DNA of 64,000 nucleotides from Marinagarivorans cellulosilyticus (lineage in GTDB: Bacteria > Pseudomonadota > Gammaproteobacteria > Pseudomonadales > Cellvibrionaceae): the NCBI RefSeq assembly GCF_021655555.1, contig NZ_AP023086.1, forward strand, positions 62,001 to 126,000, given 5' to 3'. The position numbers and the translations under genes were made by a program. This document shows positions 42,581 through 52,985 of this stretch, in pieces; the first letter of the stretch is position 1; each line of letters begins with the position of its first letter. The notes below the pieces were generated by a model. The model did no database searches. It saw only the letters and a program-made list of their open reading frames with translations, and was not told where the DNA came from.

Positions 42581-43687
42581 ATGTTTAGTTGCAATAAGTT
42601 ACCGAGCAGCGTGAAAGCCCTAGGGTATTCTTTGATTGAACTTATGGTCACCATGCTTATTGGATTGATTATTCTTAATGGTGTTTTTCAGGTTGTTATG
42701 ACCAGTAAGCGCAGTGAGTTGGACCACCAAGAAATTTCTTATATTCAAGAAAATGCGCGTTTCGCATTGGATGTTTTAAGCCGCGATATCCGCATGGCCG
42801 GTTACATTGGTTGCGCAAATAATAATACCGATCAAGTGAATGTGATTACCCACGATGTAATGGGTTTTATTGGCACTGCAGGTATTAAGGGTTTTGATGG
42901 CGATAGCTCAGCCAATGATTTTCCAGTTCAATACCGCGCTTTAGTTAAAGATAAAACAGATTCACTATTAATTCGTCGCGGTGAATCAGAGCAGGAAATC
43001 CTAGTGCGCTCACAAAACCCAATTACAGACACAATTACACTGTGGACTAATCACGATTTTGAACAGCATCAACCCCTCGCGTTAGTTGACGGAACTTGCC
43101 GCTTTAGTGCGTTGTTTACGGCCAGTAAAATCGATAACGCATATACCCTTAGCCATGGCGTTAGCCAAAATAATTGTAATGATGTATTGCGTGGGCGTTA
43201 CAGCTGCGGTGACTGCAGTGGTAGCAACTGTCCAAGAATGTTACCAAGTGCTTCTTATTTAGCGGGGGCACGCATTATGCCGCTAATTTCTAATGCCTAT
43301 TTTATTGGTGAATCTAGTTTATTGCCAGGTACCCCTGCACTTAAACGGCAATCTATGTTGGTGGATGGTGGGGCAATCACCACGCGCACCGAAGAGCTCG
43401 CAACTGGGGTAGAAAATATCCAATTTCTTTACGGGGTTGATACTAACCAAGACGGCGAAATTAATGAATATCGAAAGGCCGCTGAAATGGACGTTAATAG
43501 CGACGGCGTAATTAATAGTGATGATTGGGAACGTGTAATTACCGTAAAAATAGACATGCTTTTGATTTCGCAAGCGCCTGTATTTACAAATCCTCAGACG
43601 GTCGTTTTTAACGGCATAGACTATTTGGGTTTATTTATGCGACAAGTTGTTAGCACCACGATTCAGATTAGGAATCAAAACACATGA
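42581..43687 (+). CDS. pilW: type IV minor pilin PilW
   Basis: 368 aa. Prepilin motif YSLIELMVTMLIGLIILNGVFQV with Glu at +5, then NARFALDVLSRDIRMAGYIGC, a hallmark of PilW. The large C-terminal part includes a stretch of paired cysteines (CGDCSGSNC) and Asp-rich DTNQDGEINE and DVNSDGVINSDDW, which look like calcium-binding loops. Overlaps pilX by 4 bp. Confidence 0.88.
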   Translation: MFSCNKLPSSVKALGYSLIELMVTMLIGLIILNGVFQVVMTSKRSELDHQEISYIQENARFALDVLSRDIRMAGYIGCANNNTDQVNVITHDVMGFIGTAGIKGFDGDSSANDFPVQYRALVKDKTDSLLIRRGESEQEILVRSQNPITDTITLWTNHDFEQHQPLALVDGTCRFSALFTASKIDNAYTLSHGVSQNNCNDVLRGRYSCGDCSGSNCPRMLPSASYLAGARIMPLISNAYFIGESSLLPGTPALKRQSMLVDGGAITTRTEELATGVENIQFLYGVDTNQDGEINEYRKAAEMDVNSDGVINSDDWERVITVKIDMLLISQAPVFTNPQTVVFNGIDYLGLFMRQVVSTTIQIRNQNT

Positions 43688-44316
43688 AGCGGCAAGAAGG
43701 AGCGGCATTGATAATAAGCCTTATTATTCTGGGTGTGTTGACCCTTATTGGCGTAACGAGTATGCAGCGCTCTGGCTTGGAGCTGAAAATGGTTTCTAGT
43801 GCACATGATCGCAGTGTTGCTTTCGAGGGCGTGGAAACCGCATTGCTAAAAATCGAAGAGCAGTTATCCAGTAATCCACCACCTTTGGCAAGCCACTATA
43901 GCAATTGCAGTGGTGTAGATTGTTTTAATACTGAGTGTAAAAATGGATTGTGTTTTTCTGGTGAATATTATCCTTCGCAAGAGCGAGCACAATGCTATAT
44001 CTCTGACCCTGAAAGTAAAGATCAAAAGGATTTTTGGTCCGATAACGAATTAGATGTATGGGCAACGGCAGGCCGGCATTCAACGATTAACATCGCCGGG
44101 TTAAACACACCAGTAAAATATATTATTGAATTCTTATGCTTTACCAATGTGGGTGCAGAGCTAGGTACAGGTTTTTCAACACAAGGGGCAACGGCAACGA
44201 CGAGCGAAAACGAAAATTTCAAACCGCTTTATCGCATTACCGCTATGGCCAGTGGTAATGCAAGTAGAGCAACAGTGGTTTTACAGTCAACCTATCGCAT
44301 AGTGAAAGAATCATAA
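43684..44316 (+). CDS. pilX: type IV minor pilin PilX
   Basis: 210 aa, starting inside the pilW stop (ATGA overlap). The N-terminus RQEGAALIISLIILGVLTLIGVTSMQRSGLE is the PilX_N motif; it lacks the usual Glu at +5, as in many PilX proteins. The C-terminal domain has several cysteines. It bridges the minor pilin complex to PilY1. Confidence 0.85.
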   Translation: MKRQEGAALIISLIILGVLTLIGVTSMQRSGLELKMVSSAHDRSVAFEGVETALLKIEEQLSSNPPPLASHYSNCSGVDCFNTECKNGLCFSGEYYPSQERAQCYISDPESKDQKDFWSDNELDVWATAGRHSTINIAGLNTPVKYIIEFLCFTNVGAELGTGFSTQGATATTSENENFKPLYRITAMASGNASRATVVLQSTYRIVKES

Positions 44317-44357
44317 GTAATTTAGATTCTGCGGCTTAATGTGTGGAGTGGTAACAA

Positions 44358-47300
44358 ATGGAAAAGTATAGTACGGGTATTGCCGCCGCTGTTACATACA
44401 TGATGACATCGATACTATTATCGATGTCAACAATGGCACAAAATGCCATCGATTACCAAAGTATTCCACCGTTCACATCAAGTAATAATACCCCGCCGAT
44501 GGTAATGCTAAGTATGTCGTCAGACCATCAGTTGTTTTTTAAAGCGTATAACGATTTTTACGATATTGATGGCGATGGCATTGCAGATTTAACCTATAGC
44601 AAGAATATTAAATACATGGGCTATTTTGAAAGCCAAACTTGCTACAAATACAGTAATAATGTTTTTGAGCCCGATACACCAGCAACGGACGATTACTATT
44701 GCAACCAAGGTGCGTCTGATCAATGGAGCGGAAATTTTTTAAACTGGGTATCTATGACGCGCATTGATGTTGTTAGAAAAATATTATACGGCGGTTTTCG
44801 CTCGGTCGATTCGTCCACATCCACGGTGCTAGAGCGGTCCCATTTACCGAATGACGCCCACAGTTTTGCCAAATATTACAATGGCACAGACCTCGGTAAA
44901 TTAACACCTTTTGGCAGTCTTAAGGTAGGGAAAAATGCGGTCGATTCTGGCATTACTTTTTGTAATACCACCGTCGATACCACTATTGGTGTTCGCTCCC
45001 ACGAAAGTAAAGCGGATCCATTAATTCGGGCCGCAAAAGGCAATCACTCATTTTGGCCGGCGGGCGAGCGCTGGCAGTGTTTGTACCGCGATGAATTGCC
45101 TGATAGTGGTGTTCCGAGTATTAACAGTGATAGAGGTGCCCTACAGAGTATTGGTATTTATGCATCTCACGATGCACCTTCAACATTTAACGAAAAAATG
45201 TCTGATTATGTTGCGCGGGTTAAAGTGTGCACCGGAAAAAGCAACTTAGGGCGAGAAGGCTGCATGGCTTACCCTGATGGCAATTCGAAGCCAATTGGTA
45301 TTTTGCAAAAATACGGCCAAAATGGCGAAATACTTTTTGGTTTAATGACCGGTAGTTACAAAAAAAATAAGTCCGGGGGGGTATTGCGAAAAAATATTGG
45401 ATCTATTGGCGATGAGATAAATGTTAGTACCAATGGATCAATTAAAAAAATGTCGACATCCGGCGGTATTATCAGGGCGCTAAATAGCTTGCGCTTAGCC
45501 AATTGGTTTTATCAGCCGTCTGAAGACGAGAGTACAGAAAGGGTAGGCACTTATGATTATGATGGATGCCCTTGGGGGTTAACTTACTACAATGACGGTC
45601 GGTGTACCAATTGGGGGAACCCTTTTGCCGAAATCTTATTAGAAACATATCGGTATTTTTCCGGTCAAGAACCTACACCAAGCTATGTTGCGGATGATAG
45701 CTTTGTATCACCTGATTTAGGCGTTATTAAATGGCAGAAGGCCGTTAAGGAAGATAACCATTGCAGTAACCTTAATGTATTGGCGTTTAACAGTAGTACC
45801 ATCTCTTATGATGGCGATAATGTAGACCCATCAGACATTGGTGCGAGCTTTGTTGACCTCAACCGTTTAACGTCCGAATTAGGGCGCCAAGAGGGCATTT
45901 CTGGCGGAAATTATTTTGTCGGAAAAACCTATGGGTTTTTTAATGACGAGCTATGTACGGCTAAAAGAGTAACTTCTTTGGCATCTGTGCGTGGTACTTG
46001 CCCTGATGCCCCGCGTTTAAATGGTTCTTATTACTCATCGGGTTTAGCCTATTATGCTAAAAATAATGATATAAACAGTGAAGTCGATGGCGAACAAACG
46101 GTAAATACCTTTGGGTTTTCTTTGGCGCCCTCTATTCCAAAAATAGAAATTCCACAAATAAATAACAAGAATAAAAAAATAACAATATTTCCCGCCTGTC
46201 GAAATAATAACCTTAATGGCAATTGCGCTATTGTTGATTTTAAAGTGATAGAAGCGCATAACGACGATGATAAGGATGGCACTTTTACCGGATTAATGTA
46301 TGTGACCTGGGAAGATAGTGAGCAAGGTGGTGATTTTGACCAAGATTTGAATGGCATTATTGCCTATGAGCTAACGCAAACGCGGTTAGTGGTGAAGTCG
46401 CGTGTGCTAAAAAAATCTACTGATGCAAAAATGGGGTTTGGTTTTATTATTGATGGTGTTGGCTCATCAGTAAAATTGAATGGCGCCGACCAATTTAGTG
46501 GTACCGGTAACGGTTACCATGTATTAACTGGTATCAATGGTTTTAGTGGGGGCGATTGTAATAATTGCACTATTGATTTTCGTTGGAACTCCAAAGAATT
46601 TACGTTGGATCAAGGTAAAGCTAGTTTTTTAGAGCAACCACTATTTTATGCAGCCAAGTATGGCGGCTTTACAGACAAAAACGATAATGGTATTCCCGAT
46701 TTACAAGATGAATGGGATACCAAAGATAACTATACCGGCGCACCCACTCCCGATGGCATTCCCGATAATTATCATAATGTTAATAATCCGCAATATTTAG
46801 AGTTACAGTTCGATAGAGCGTTGGCAGAAATATTGGACTCTGCGGCTTCGGGCACAGGCTCGAGCGTGGTGACAAATGCTAGCGACGGCGTTGGCCTGTA
46901 TTTGCAAAGCTTGTTCTATCCAAGTTTAAGCTATAAAGGAAATGATTTATCGTGGGTAAGCACGCTTAACGGTATGTTTATGGATCAATACAATCGCGTG
47001 CGTGAAGATTCAGATCAAAATGGTCGATTAACTTTGGCTGATAATATTATTGATGTTGAGTTTGAACCCGAAACAAAAACGATGATGGCACAGCGTTACA
47101 TTGCCAATGAGGATGGTTCGCGTGGTGGTAAAAAAGGTAGTTTAATTGCGCTACACGATCTAAAACCTGTATGGAGCGCACATAAGCAACTCGCAAATAT
47201 TACCGACCCTACAAAGCAGCGTACTTATGTTCAGGCGGCAACGACGCAACGCCATATATTGACGGCTATTGATAACGATGCCGACGGCCTTATTACAAGT

Positions 47301-49145
47301 AATGCTGCCGTCGTTCCTTTTACAGCCGATAATTTCTCGGGTGATAATTATTATTTAGTAGGTAAAAACTCAGACCATGCAGAGCAAGTCGTTAATTATA
47401 TTCGCGGTGAAGACCGGCTGGGTTTTCGCTCCCGTAAAGCGGATTTACTTGATAACGTTGATGGTGATGAAAAATGGTTATTAGGTGATATAGCCAATGC
47501 CTCGCCTGTTATTGTTGGTCCCCCTAAGGTGGGCTACGATGTTGAGTTTTCTGATACAACTTACCGTGCTTATCGAAAACATTATCGCAACCGCCGTACG
47601 ATGGTATATGCCGCTGCAAATGATGGCATGTTGCACGCTTTTAATGCGGGCTATTTTAATAATGACGAAATCTCTTATGCGACAGATAAGCATCCTTTAG
47701 GGTCTGAATTATGGGCGTATGTTCCGTATAATTTATTGCCGCATTTACGTTGGTTAACGGAATATAACTACCCGCATGTTGCATATATTGACGGTAAAGT
47801 ACAAACGTTTGATGTTAATATTTTTGCAGATGATAACGACCACCCTGGCGGCTGGGGCACTATATTAGTTGCAGGAATGCGTTTTGGTGGTGGGCTTATT
47901 ACAACGGAAGATAAAAACGGTAACAAACGAGTTATGCGTTCTGCTTATGTTGTGTTAGATGTAACCAACCCTGAATCACCGCCACGTTTAATTGCTGAAA
48001 TTACAAACCCTGCACTAGGTTATACCACCGGTAATGTGGATGTTGTTAAAGTGCGAAGCCCTAATGCGCAAACCGGTCAATACGACGGTGGCGTTAATAA
48101 CTGGTACCTTACGTTTGGTTCTGGCCCTAAAGGTGCCGATCAAGCCGCCAGCTATACCGCGCAAAAAAATGCGGTAAGCGATCAAACAGCAAAAGTGTTT
48201 CTTTATGATTTTAAAGCCGGCACATTAATGACCATTGATACCGGTGTGGCTGACTCGTTTGTCGGTGGTGTTACGGTAACCGATTGGAATCGTGATTTTA
48301 CTGATGACGCCATATATTATGGTTTGGTATCGGGCAGAATGGATGCGCCTGACGGTCAATTGCGCCGGCTTAATTTATCCCCTTTAGGGTCAAAAATAAC
48401 AGCAAGCGATAGCGTAATGTTAAGTGGCACGGGGCAAGCTTTTTCTGCTGCACCTTATACCCGCATTGATTCTGATTATAATTATTGGGTTTTTGCTGGC
48501 ACGGGTCGTTTTTTCCATGATGCCGATGGTACTTATGCCGATCAAAATAGCTTTTATGGTTTAAAAGAAAAGGTCGGGGCCAACGGTAATATTACTGGCG
48601 ATGCGATAGATGCAAAAAAACTCATTGACGTTAGCAATATTCAAACTTACAGCAACGGCCAAGTTTTGACCTATGACGGTAAGCAGGTGTTTTTACAGGG
48701 CAGTGAGGCGGTTGAAACGAATGATGATGTTACCGGAGTTGTAGCTGATACCAGCGGCTGGCGGTTAGACTTTTCGAATGGTTCGGCACGTAATATTGGC
48801 CAAGCATCGCAGTACTCTACGAGTTTACTGTTTACCGTATTTACCCCTAGCGATGATATTTGCTCTGGTGATGTTGGCAGCACTAGGCTTTACCAGCGGG
48901 AGTTCTTTAATGGCCTATCGCCGGCGCACAGTGCCATAACAGAAAAAGATAAAACGGTTGGCGACGACGATGATATGGGTGAAGCCATACCAGAGGCTAT
49001 AGAGCTAGGCGATAATTATTATGAACAACCCGATGAAGAAGGCTTAACGCAAAGTAACGAAGGTGAATTACAAGAGATAGATTTGGGTGACCAACAACTT
49101 AAAGATAGGCGTGAATCTTGGCGGGAGCTGAACAAAGATTGGTAG
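44358..49145 (+). CDS. pilY1: pilus tip adhesin PilY1
   Basis: 1595 aa, about a third longer than Pseudomonas PilY1. Signal peptide about 1-28. The N-terminal part has an EF-hand-like loop DIDGDGIADL at 69-78. The middle contains inserted Asp-rich calcium loops (DKDGTFTGL, DKNDNGIPDLQDEWD, DNDADGLI). The C-terminal beta-propeller is typical, with AANDGMLHAFNAG at about 1085-1097 and GGWGTILVAGMRFGGG after it. The tail from about 1530 is very acidic (GDDDDMGEAIPEAIELGDN...). Secreted and tip-located; works in pilus extension, adhesion and surface sensing. It ends the operon; no pilE follows, unlike many species. Confidence 0.88.
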   Translation: MEKYSTGIAAAVTYMMTSILLSMSTMAQNAIDYQSIPPFTSSNNTPPMVMLSMSSDHQLFFKAYNDFYDIDGDGIADLTYSKNIKYMGYFESQTCYKYSNNVFEPDTPATDDYYCNQGASDQWSGNFLNWVSMTRIDVVRKILYGGFRSVDSSTSTVLERSHLPNDAHSFAKYYNGTDLGKLTPFGSLKVGKNAVDSGITFCNTTVDTTIGVRSHESKADPLIRAAKGNHSFWPAGERWQCLYRDELPDSGVPSINSDRGALQSIGIYASHDAPSTFNEKMSDYVARVKVCTGKSNLGREGCMAYPDGNSKPIGILQKYGQNGEILFGLMTGSYKKNKSGGVLRKNIGSIGDEINVSTNGSIKKMSTSGGIIRALNSLRLANWFYQPSEDESTERVGTYDYDGCPWGLTYYNDGRCTNWGNPFAEILLETYRYFSGQEPTPSYVADDSFVSPDLGVIKWQKAVKEDNHCSNLNVLAFNSSTISYDGDNVDPSDIGASFVDLNRLTSELGRQEGISGGNYFVGKTYGFFNDELCTAKRVTSLASVRGTCPDAPRLNGSYYSSGLAYYAKNNDINSEVDGEQTVNTFGFSLAPSIPKIEIPQINNKNKKITIFPACRNNNLNGNCAIVDFKVIEAHNDDDKDGTFTGLMYVTWEDSEQGGDFDQDLNGIIAYELTQTRLVVKSRVLKKSTDAKMGFGFIIDGVGSSVKLNGADQFSGTGNGYHVLTGINGFSGGDCNNCTIDFRWNSKEFTLDQGKASFLEQPLFYAAKYGGFTDKNDNGIPDLQDEWDTKDNYTGAPTPDGIPDNYHNVNNPQYLELQFDRALAEILDSAASGTGSSVVTNASDGVGLYLQSLFYPSLSYKGNDLSWVSTLNGMFMDQYNRVREDSDQNGRLTLADNIIDVEFEPETKTMMAQRYIANEDGSRGGKKGSLIALHDLKPVWSAHKQLANITDPTKQRTYVQAATTQRHILTAIDNDADGLITSNAAVVPFTADNFSGDNYYLVGKNSDHAEQVVNYIRGEDRLGFRSRKADLLDNVDGDEKWLLGDIANASPVIVGPPKVGYDVEFSDTTYRAYRKHYRNRRTMVYAAANDGMLHAFNAGYFNNDEISYATDKHPLGSELWAYVPYNLLPHLRWLTEYNYPHVAYIDGKVQTFDVNIFADDNDHPGGWGTILVAGMRFGGGLITTEDKNGNKRVMRSAYVVLDVTNPESPPRLIAEITNPALGYTTGNVDVVKVRSPNAQTGQYDGGVNNWYLTFGSGPKGADQAASYTAQKNAVSDQTAKVFLYDFKAGTLMTIDTGVADSFVGGVTVTDWNRDFTDDAIYYGLVSGRMDAPDGQLRRLNLSPLGSKITASDSVMLSGTGQAFSAAPYTRIDSDYNYWVFAGTGRFFHDADGTYADQNSFYGLKEKVGANGNITGDAIDAKKLIDVSNIQTYSNGQVLTYDGKQVFLQGSEAVETNDDVTGVVADTSGWRLDFSNGSARNIGQASQYSTSLLFTVFTPSDDICSGDVGSTRLYQREFFNGLSPAHSAITEKDKTVGDDDDMGEAIPEAIELGDNYYEQPDEEGLTQSNEGELQEIDLGDQQLKDRRESWRELNKDW

Positions 49146-49175
49146 CTCGCCCGTGAGCTGGGTACCCGTGAAGCC

Positions 49176-49862
49176 CTAGCGCCTTAAAATCATAAACCAA
49201 CGTCCGATATTAAGAACATTAGCTAAGGCTGCTGCAAAGTAGGTTAGGGCGGCCGCTTTTAACACTTTTTCTATGGCGGGTTCGTATTCTGTAGGGACGT
49301 ATTGCCCTTGTTTTAAAATAGGTAATGCTTTGTTAAAGCTGGCATCCCATTCTTCTGGCAAAATAATTAAGTAGGTTAATGCAGCAGCTATTTGCAATAT
49401 AAGGCTCAGCCCTATTGCCACGGCAAAAACCGCTGGCGATTTCAACACACCGGTAATAATAGGCAATCCAATAAGGATAATTGTGCCAAGCTTTTGGAGC
49501 CATATAGACAACGGGATGTATTTTTTACGCAGCTGGGAAACCCTTTCATTGCGATTATGTTGTATCGCATGGCCCACTTCGTGTGCCGCAACGGCAATAG
49601 CCGTTAAAGACTTTCCATCATAAAGGCTTGGACTAAGCCGTACAGCGTTGTCTTGAGGGTCAAAGTGGTCGTGGCCTTCTTCTGTTTTTTCAACTTTGGT
49701 GTCTATTAGCTCGAAGCGGGTTAGCAAGTGTTTTGCCAGTTCGCCGCCAGTGCCAGGCATGCCGGGTAGGGTGTGGCTATATTTTCTGAGAGTAAATTTT
49801 ACCCACAGCTGGGGTGCGAAAGAGCAAACCAAGATCAAAATTGTAAGAATAAAATAAATCAT
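49176..49862 (-). CDS. YugP-type membrane zinc metallopeptidase
   Basis: 228 aa. One N-terminal membrane helix (about 1-20), a conserved soluble stretch (DHFDPQDNAVRLSPSLYDGKSL), then the zinc motif H94-E95-VG-H98 in AVAAHEVGHAIQH, and three more helices (about 125-190). This is the neutral zinc metallopeptidase family of Bacillus YugP. It would act on the inner membrane. Convergent with pilY1 and not obviously related to it. Confidence 0.85.
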   Translation of the reverse strand: MIYFILTILILVCSFAPQLWVKFTLRKYSHTLPGMPGTGGELAKHLLTRFELIDTKVEKTEEGHDHFDPQDNAVRLSPSLYDGKSLTAIAVAAHEVGHAIQHNRNERVSQLRKKYIPLSIWLQKLGTIILIGLPIITGVLKSPAVFAVAIGLSLILQIAAALTYLIILPEEWDASFNKALPILKQGQYVPTEYEPAIEKVLKAAALTYFAAALANVLNIGRWFMILRR

Positions 49863-50073
49863 AGACGCTGTAAGCTCGTGCTGAGTCGGTGATCATGCCA
49901 TAAATTAAGTCTATCTTTACCTGTGCCTAAACCATTTGTCCTATACGGCCAGCAGTTTATTCGCCTTGCTCAGGAAGTTTTGATGTATTCTGACACAAGA
50001 GCTGCCTTGCCAATATATGTTATGGCATTATAGAGTCATAAATAGGCGATTCACTTAAAACAGAGCTAATAAT

Positions 50074-50334
50074 ATGAAGAAGATCAATAATGAAGCTGCT
50101 TTAGTGACAGAAGCATTAAGAGTTGGGGGCGTGTATGCGAAAAAGCGCGGCGTAGGGGAATTTGAGGCGACGGATTCGGCAAAGTTGAAAATAACCTATT
50201 TATATAAACTGCTCGTGCACGATAAGCTCATTCAACCCTTGGCAAAAGGGCAAGAAACGGAACCGCTTATGCGACATAAGCTCGCGTTATGGATTTCGCG
50301 TACCTTACCCAGTGACCATGAATTGTTAAAGTAG
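50074..50334 (+). CDS. small DUF5062-like protein
   Basis: 86 aa, helical and soluble (MKKINNEAALVTEALRVGG, YAKKRGVGEFEATDSAKLKI). The opening and length fit what I recall of DUF5062, a short family of Vibrio and related gammaproteobacteria without known function. A single gene convergent with the TonB receptor (14-bp gap between stops). No strong Shine-Dalgarno is visible. Confidence 0.55.
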   Translation: MKKINNEAALVTEALRVGGVYAKKRGVGEFEATDSAKLKITYLYKLLVHDKLIQPLAKGQETEPLMRHKLALWISRTLPSDHELLK

Positions 50335-50348
50335 ATTAAACGGGGCCT

Positions 50349-52409
50349 CTAAAAACTCATTCTAAAGCCTACCGTGGGTAGGATGCCGAGGCCTGCATTA
50401 TCCTCAGTTACGACTGGGCTATCGGCGTCCTCAATTTTATCGTAATCTAAGTTGCGGCTTTCGATATTTTCTTGATCAAGTGCATTAATCACATCGACAA
50501 TTAACGCCGATGGGAATCGGCCAATTTGGAAGTCCCATTTGTAGCGTATATCTAAGCGGCTGTATGTAGGTAGGCGATCTGAAAAGGGCTCGTCATACAC
50601 TGGTACAACAACGCCATCTTCGCGTTCGTCTAGGCCAATAATTGGTGTATAAGCTTGGCCGCTACGGGCGCTCCAGCGCCAACCTATTTCCATGTTTTTA
50701 ATAAATTCATAATTAACAACCCAAGTGGCAAGCCAGGGTGTATCTAGGTAGTAGTCGCGTGTTTCCTGGGTTAGCGTATTCGTGCGTTCGCTCTTGCCAT
50801 AGCTTAAAGCGAGCCAGCCGTACCAGTTATCGGTCATGTCTTTATTGATTAGTAAATCAATACCGCTGGCTTTACCTTCTAGGGCATTAATATAGTACTC
50901 GCCAGAATCGCCGTCATTATCTGCAATAGCAAGGTCTGATAGTGTTTTATAATAAAGCTCTAAATTCCAATTCCAGCCATCATCGTGTTCTTTAGTAAAG
51001 CCAAGCACACTGTGTTTTGATTTAGCGGTGGGTAAATTGGGGTTGCCTACAGAGGGAAACGCAAGCTCTATTTCTGGAAGCCTAGCGTAATGGCCATAAC
51101 GTGTATTAATTTCTAATGTACTGGTAGCCTGATAACCCAAAGCAAAGCGCGGGAGCGTGAGCGTTTCGTTAGTTAGGTCGTTATGGTATGACTGTGCGCC
51201 TATATCTAGCCGTGTACGCTCGGTAATTAACCAAGAGTCATTGATGTAGAAACTACGCTCCTTAATATCGAGGCTGGCGATTTCTGAAATACGCCGCCGC
51301 TCGGCAGAGCTACACTGGTCTTGTTTATCTTCAGAGCACAGTAACAAAATTCCTTCATAATCTAGCGTGTACTCACCATCGGTTAATTGAGCACCGAACG
51401 TGAGTGTGTGGGCATCGGTAAGTGCATAATCCAATTCCCCTTTTATTATTGTATTTTCGGTGTCAAAAAAACTGTGGTAATTGTCTCCCCAATAGGTTTC
51501 GCTGCCTAAATTATTGCGCCCGACGGCCAATTTTACTTGGCTTATTCTATCGCCAAGGTATTTATAGCTAACATGCTGGCCATCGTAATCTTGTTTTATT
51601 TTGGCATTGCCGGCAAAGTCTGGATTAATAGCAACAAAGTCGGCTTGCCGTGTTAATTCAGCTTCAACGTAATCTGTAGCACCATTGGCCGAAAAAGCTA
51701 CTTGATGCTGATCGCTCACATCCCAAACGTATTTGAATTGGTAGTCTTCATCTTGGGGGGCTTCGATTACACGAATGCCTTCGCCTTCCTCTTCGGCATC
51801 TTCCTTAGATTGTTCTTGTACCACTAAATGAATCAAGCTTTTGCGCGCAGATAAATAGAAAGCTGAATTTTCGGTAACGCCACCTTCAAGAAAAATACCT
51901 GAGCGCAAGAGTGATAAATCTACCGTGCCGCCAATGCGCTGGTTTTTTGGGTCTCTTAGGGTGATATCAAAAGCAGCGCCGGTAACATTGCTAAACGCTG
52001 GGCCAAAGCCGGCAGAATACATTTGAAAATCTTGCAGAATATATTCACTGAATATGGAAGAGGAGAAGTTATGAAAAACATACCCAGCCGGTAAAAAGTC
52101 GACAAGATATAGGTTATCTGCCGGCGAAGACCCTCGCACCGCAGGTTCGCCACCTTCGCCGCTGGGCACGACGCCGGGCAAGCTAAATACTGCCGAAAGT
52201 GGATCGCCAAGTGCGCCGGGTACATCGACCAGCTTCTGGGCGTTTTCCGTAATAATGGTGAAGTCACCTTTTCGCTCGCCTAGCACTATGGTTTCTTCAA
52301 TAGGTGCTGCAGCTGGTTGCTCTGCGGCAAATACGCTTGAGTTTATCGCTATTGTGAGCGGAGTAAATGCAATAACGGTTTTGAGTAAGAGCTGGGGGAG
52401 CGCGGGCAT
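50349..52409 (-). CDS. TonB-dependent outer-membrane receptor, second
   Basis: 686 aa from the ATG at 52409 (AGGAG upstream); a start 48 codons earlier would add a segment without signal character. Signal peptide about 1-30. TonB-box-like EETIVLGER, plug at about 45-170 (ALGDPLSAVFSLPGVV, EPAVRGSSPADNLYLVDFLPAGY), barrel to the end. The C-terminal residue is Phe as usual for barrel assembly. The plug resembles PEGA/carboxypeptidase-type receptors only loosely, so the substrate is unknown. No transporter gene is adjacent. Confidence 0.82.
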   Translation of the reverse strand: MPALPQLLLKTVIAFTPLTIAINSSVFAAEQPAAAPIEETIVLGERKGDFTIITENAQKLVDVPGALGDPLSAVFSLPGVVPSGEGGEPAVRGSSPADNLYLVDFLPAGYVFHNFSSSIFSEYILQDFQMYSAGFGPAFSNVTGAAFDITLRDPKNQRIGGTVDLSLLRSGIFLEGGVTENSAFYLSARKSLIHLVVQEQSKEDAEEEGEGIRVIEAPQDEDYQFKYVWDVSDQHQVAFSANGATDYVEAELTRQADFVAINPDFAGNAKIKQDYDGQHVSYKYLGDRISQVKLAVGRNNLGSETYWGDNYHSFFDTENTIIKGELDYALTDAHTLTFGAQLTDGEYTLDYEGILLLCSEDKQDQCSSAERRRISEIASLDIKERSFYINDSWLITERTRLDIGAQSYHNDLTNETLTLPRFALGYQATSTLEINTRYGHYARLPEIELAFPSVGNPNLPTAKSKHSVLGFTKEHDDGWNWNLELYYKTLSDLAIADNDGDSGEYYINALEGKASGIDLLINKDMTDNWYGWLALSYGKSERTNTLTQETRDYYLDTPWLATWVVNYEFIKNMEIGWRWSARSGQAYTPIIGLDEREDGVVVPVYDEPFSDRLPTYSRLDIRYKWDFQIGRFPSALIVDVINALDQENIESRNLDYDKIEDADSPVVTEDNAGLGILPTVGFRMSF

Positions 52410-52985
52410 TGCTTTGTCTCCTAGACGTAGTTGTCCAATTGTTCCAGTGTTGTGGAATGTGCGTGTTGTTGGGCGCAGGGCAGTATAAAAATACGTTGCG
52501 GAGTTTATCAAAATCGGCAGGTTAAGTTGTAACAGGATGTAACTTTTAGGCAAGGTTTTGGTAGGTTACTTTTGGCAGAAGCAAAGCCAATAGGCAAAAA
52601 AATCCCCGCGCTAGGCGGGGCAATCTTGGGTCGTCATACTACATCCAATCGGGGGCCAAGGTTAACTTGGCAGCGCTTGAAGGGGCGCGTTATGGGTTAA
52701 GAGTCACCTAACGGCGCTTAGTTCCTTATTGGTTATGTTTTTTGTATTCCGATGAAAACTCTTGCTATGTGTCGATTATATTTACACCTGTGCTGGCGCT
52801 AAGCGGTACTCAGGGTGCGCGCGTGGCGCCAAAGAGGTTCTGCCTGCCAATAGCCGTGTCTATAGTGACAAAATGTGACGCAATTCTCTTTTGGTGTGTC
52901 TATTGCATCACATTTAATGCATTGGCATATCAGCCACCCACAAAGACTGCCTCCCAGAAGGAGGCGTATTTAAAGAGAAAATATT
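52410..52985. other. 576-bp intergenic region, leader of the TonB receptor
   Basis: Divergent between the receptor (minus) and a PA2169-like gene (plus). On the minus strand it holds a TATAAT hexamer near 52775 and a strong terminator at 52596-52620, leaving about 190 bp to the receptor start. No ORF of note. Confidence 0.5.
52596..52620 (-). terminator. intrinsic terminator in the receptor leader
   Basis: Stem GCCCCGC... more exactly CCCCGC/GCGGGG with a 5-base loop, followed on the minus strand by ATTTTTTT. No minus-strand gene lies to its right, so it ends either a small RNA or a leader that attenuates the receptor gene. Confidence 0.7.

Noticed and set aside
52596..52800. Spot 42-like RNA
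   Set aside because: Spot 42 is found next to polA; this region is more than 6 kb from polA and I see no sequence match.
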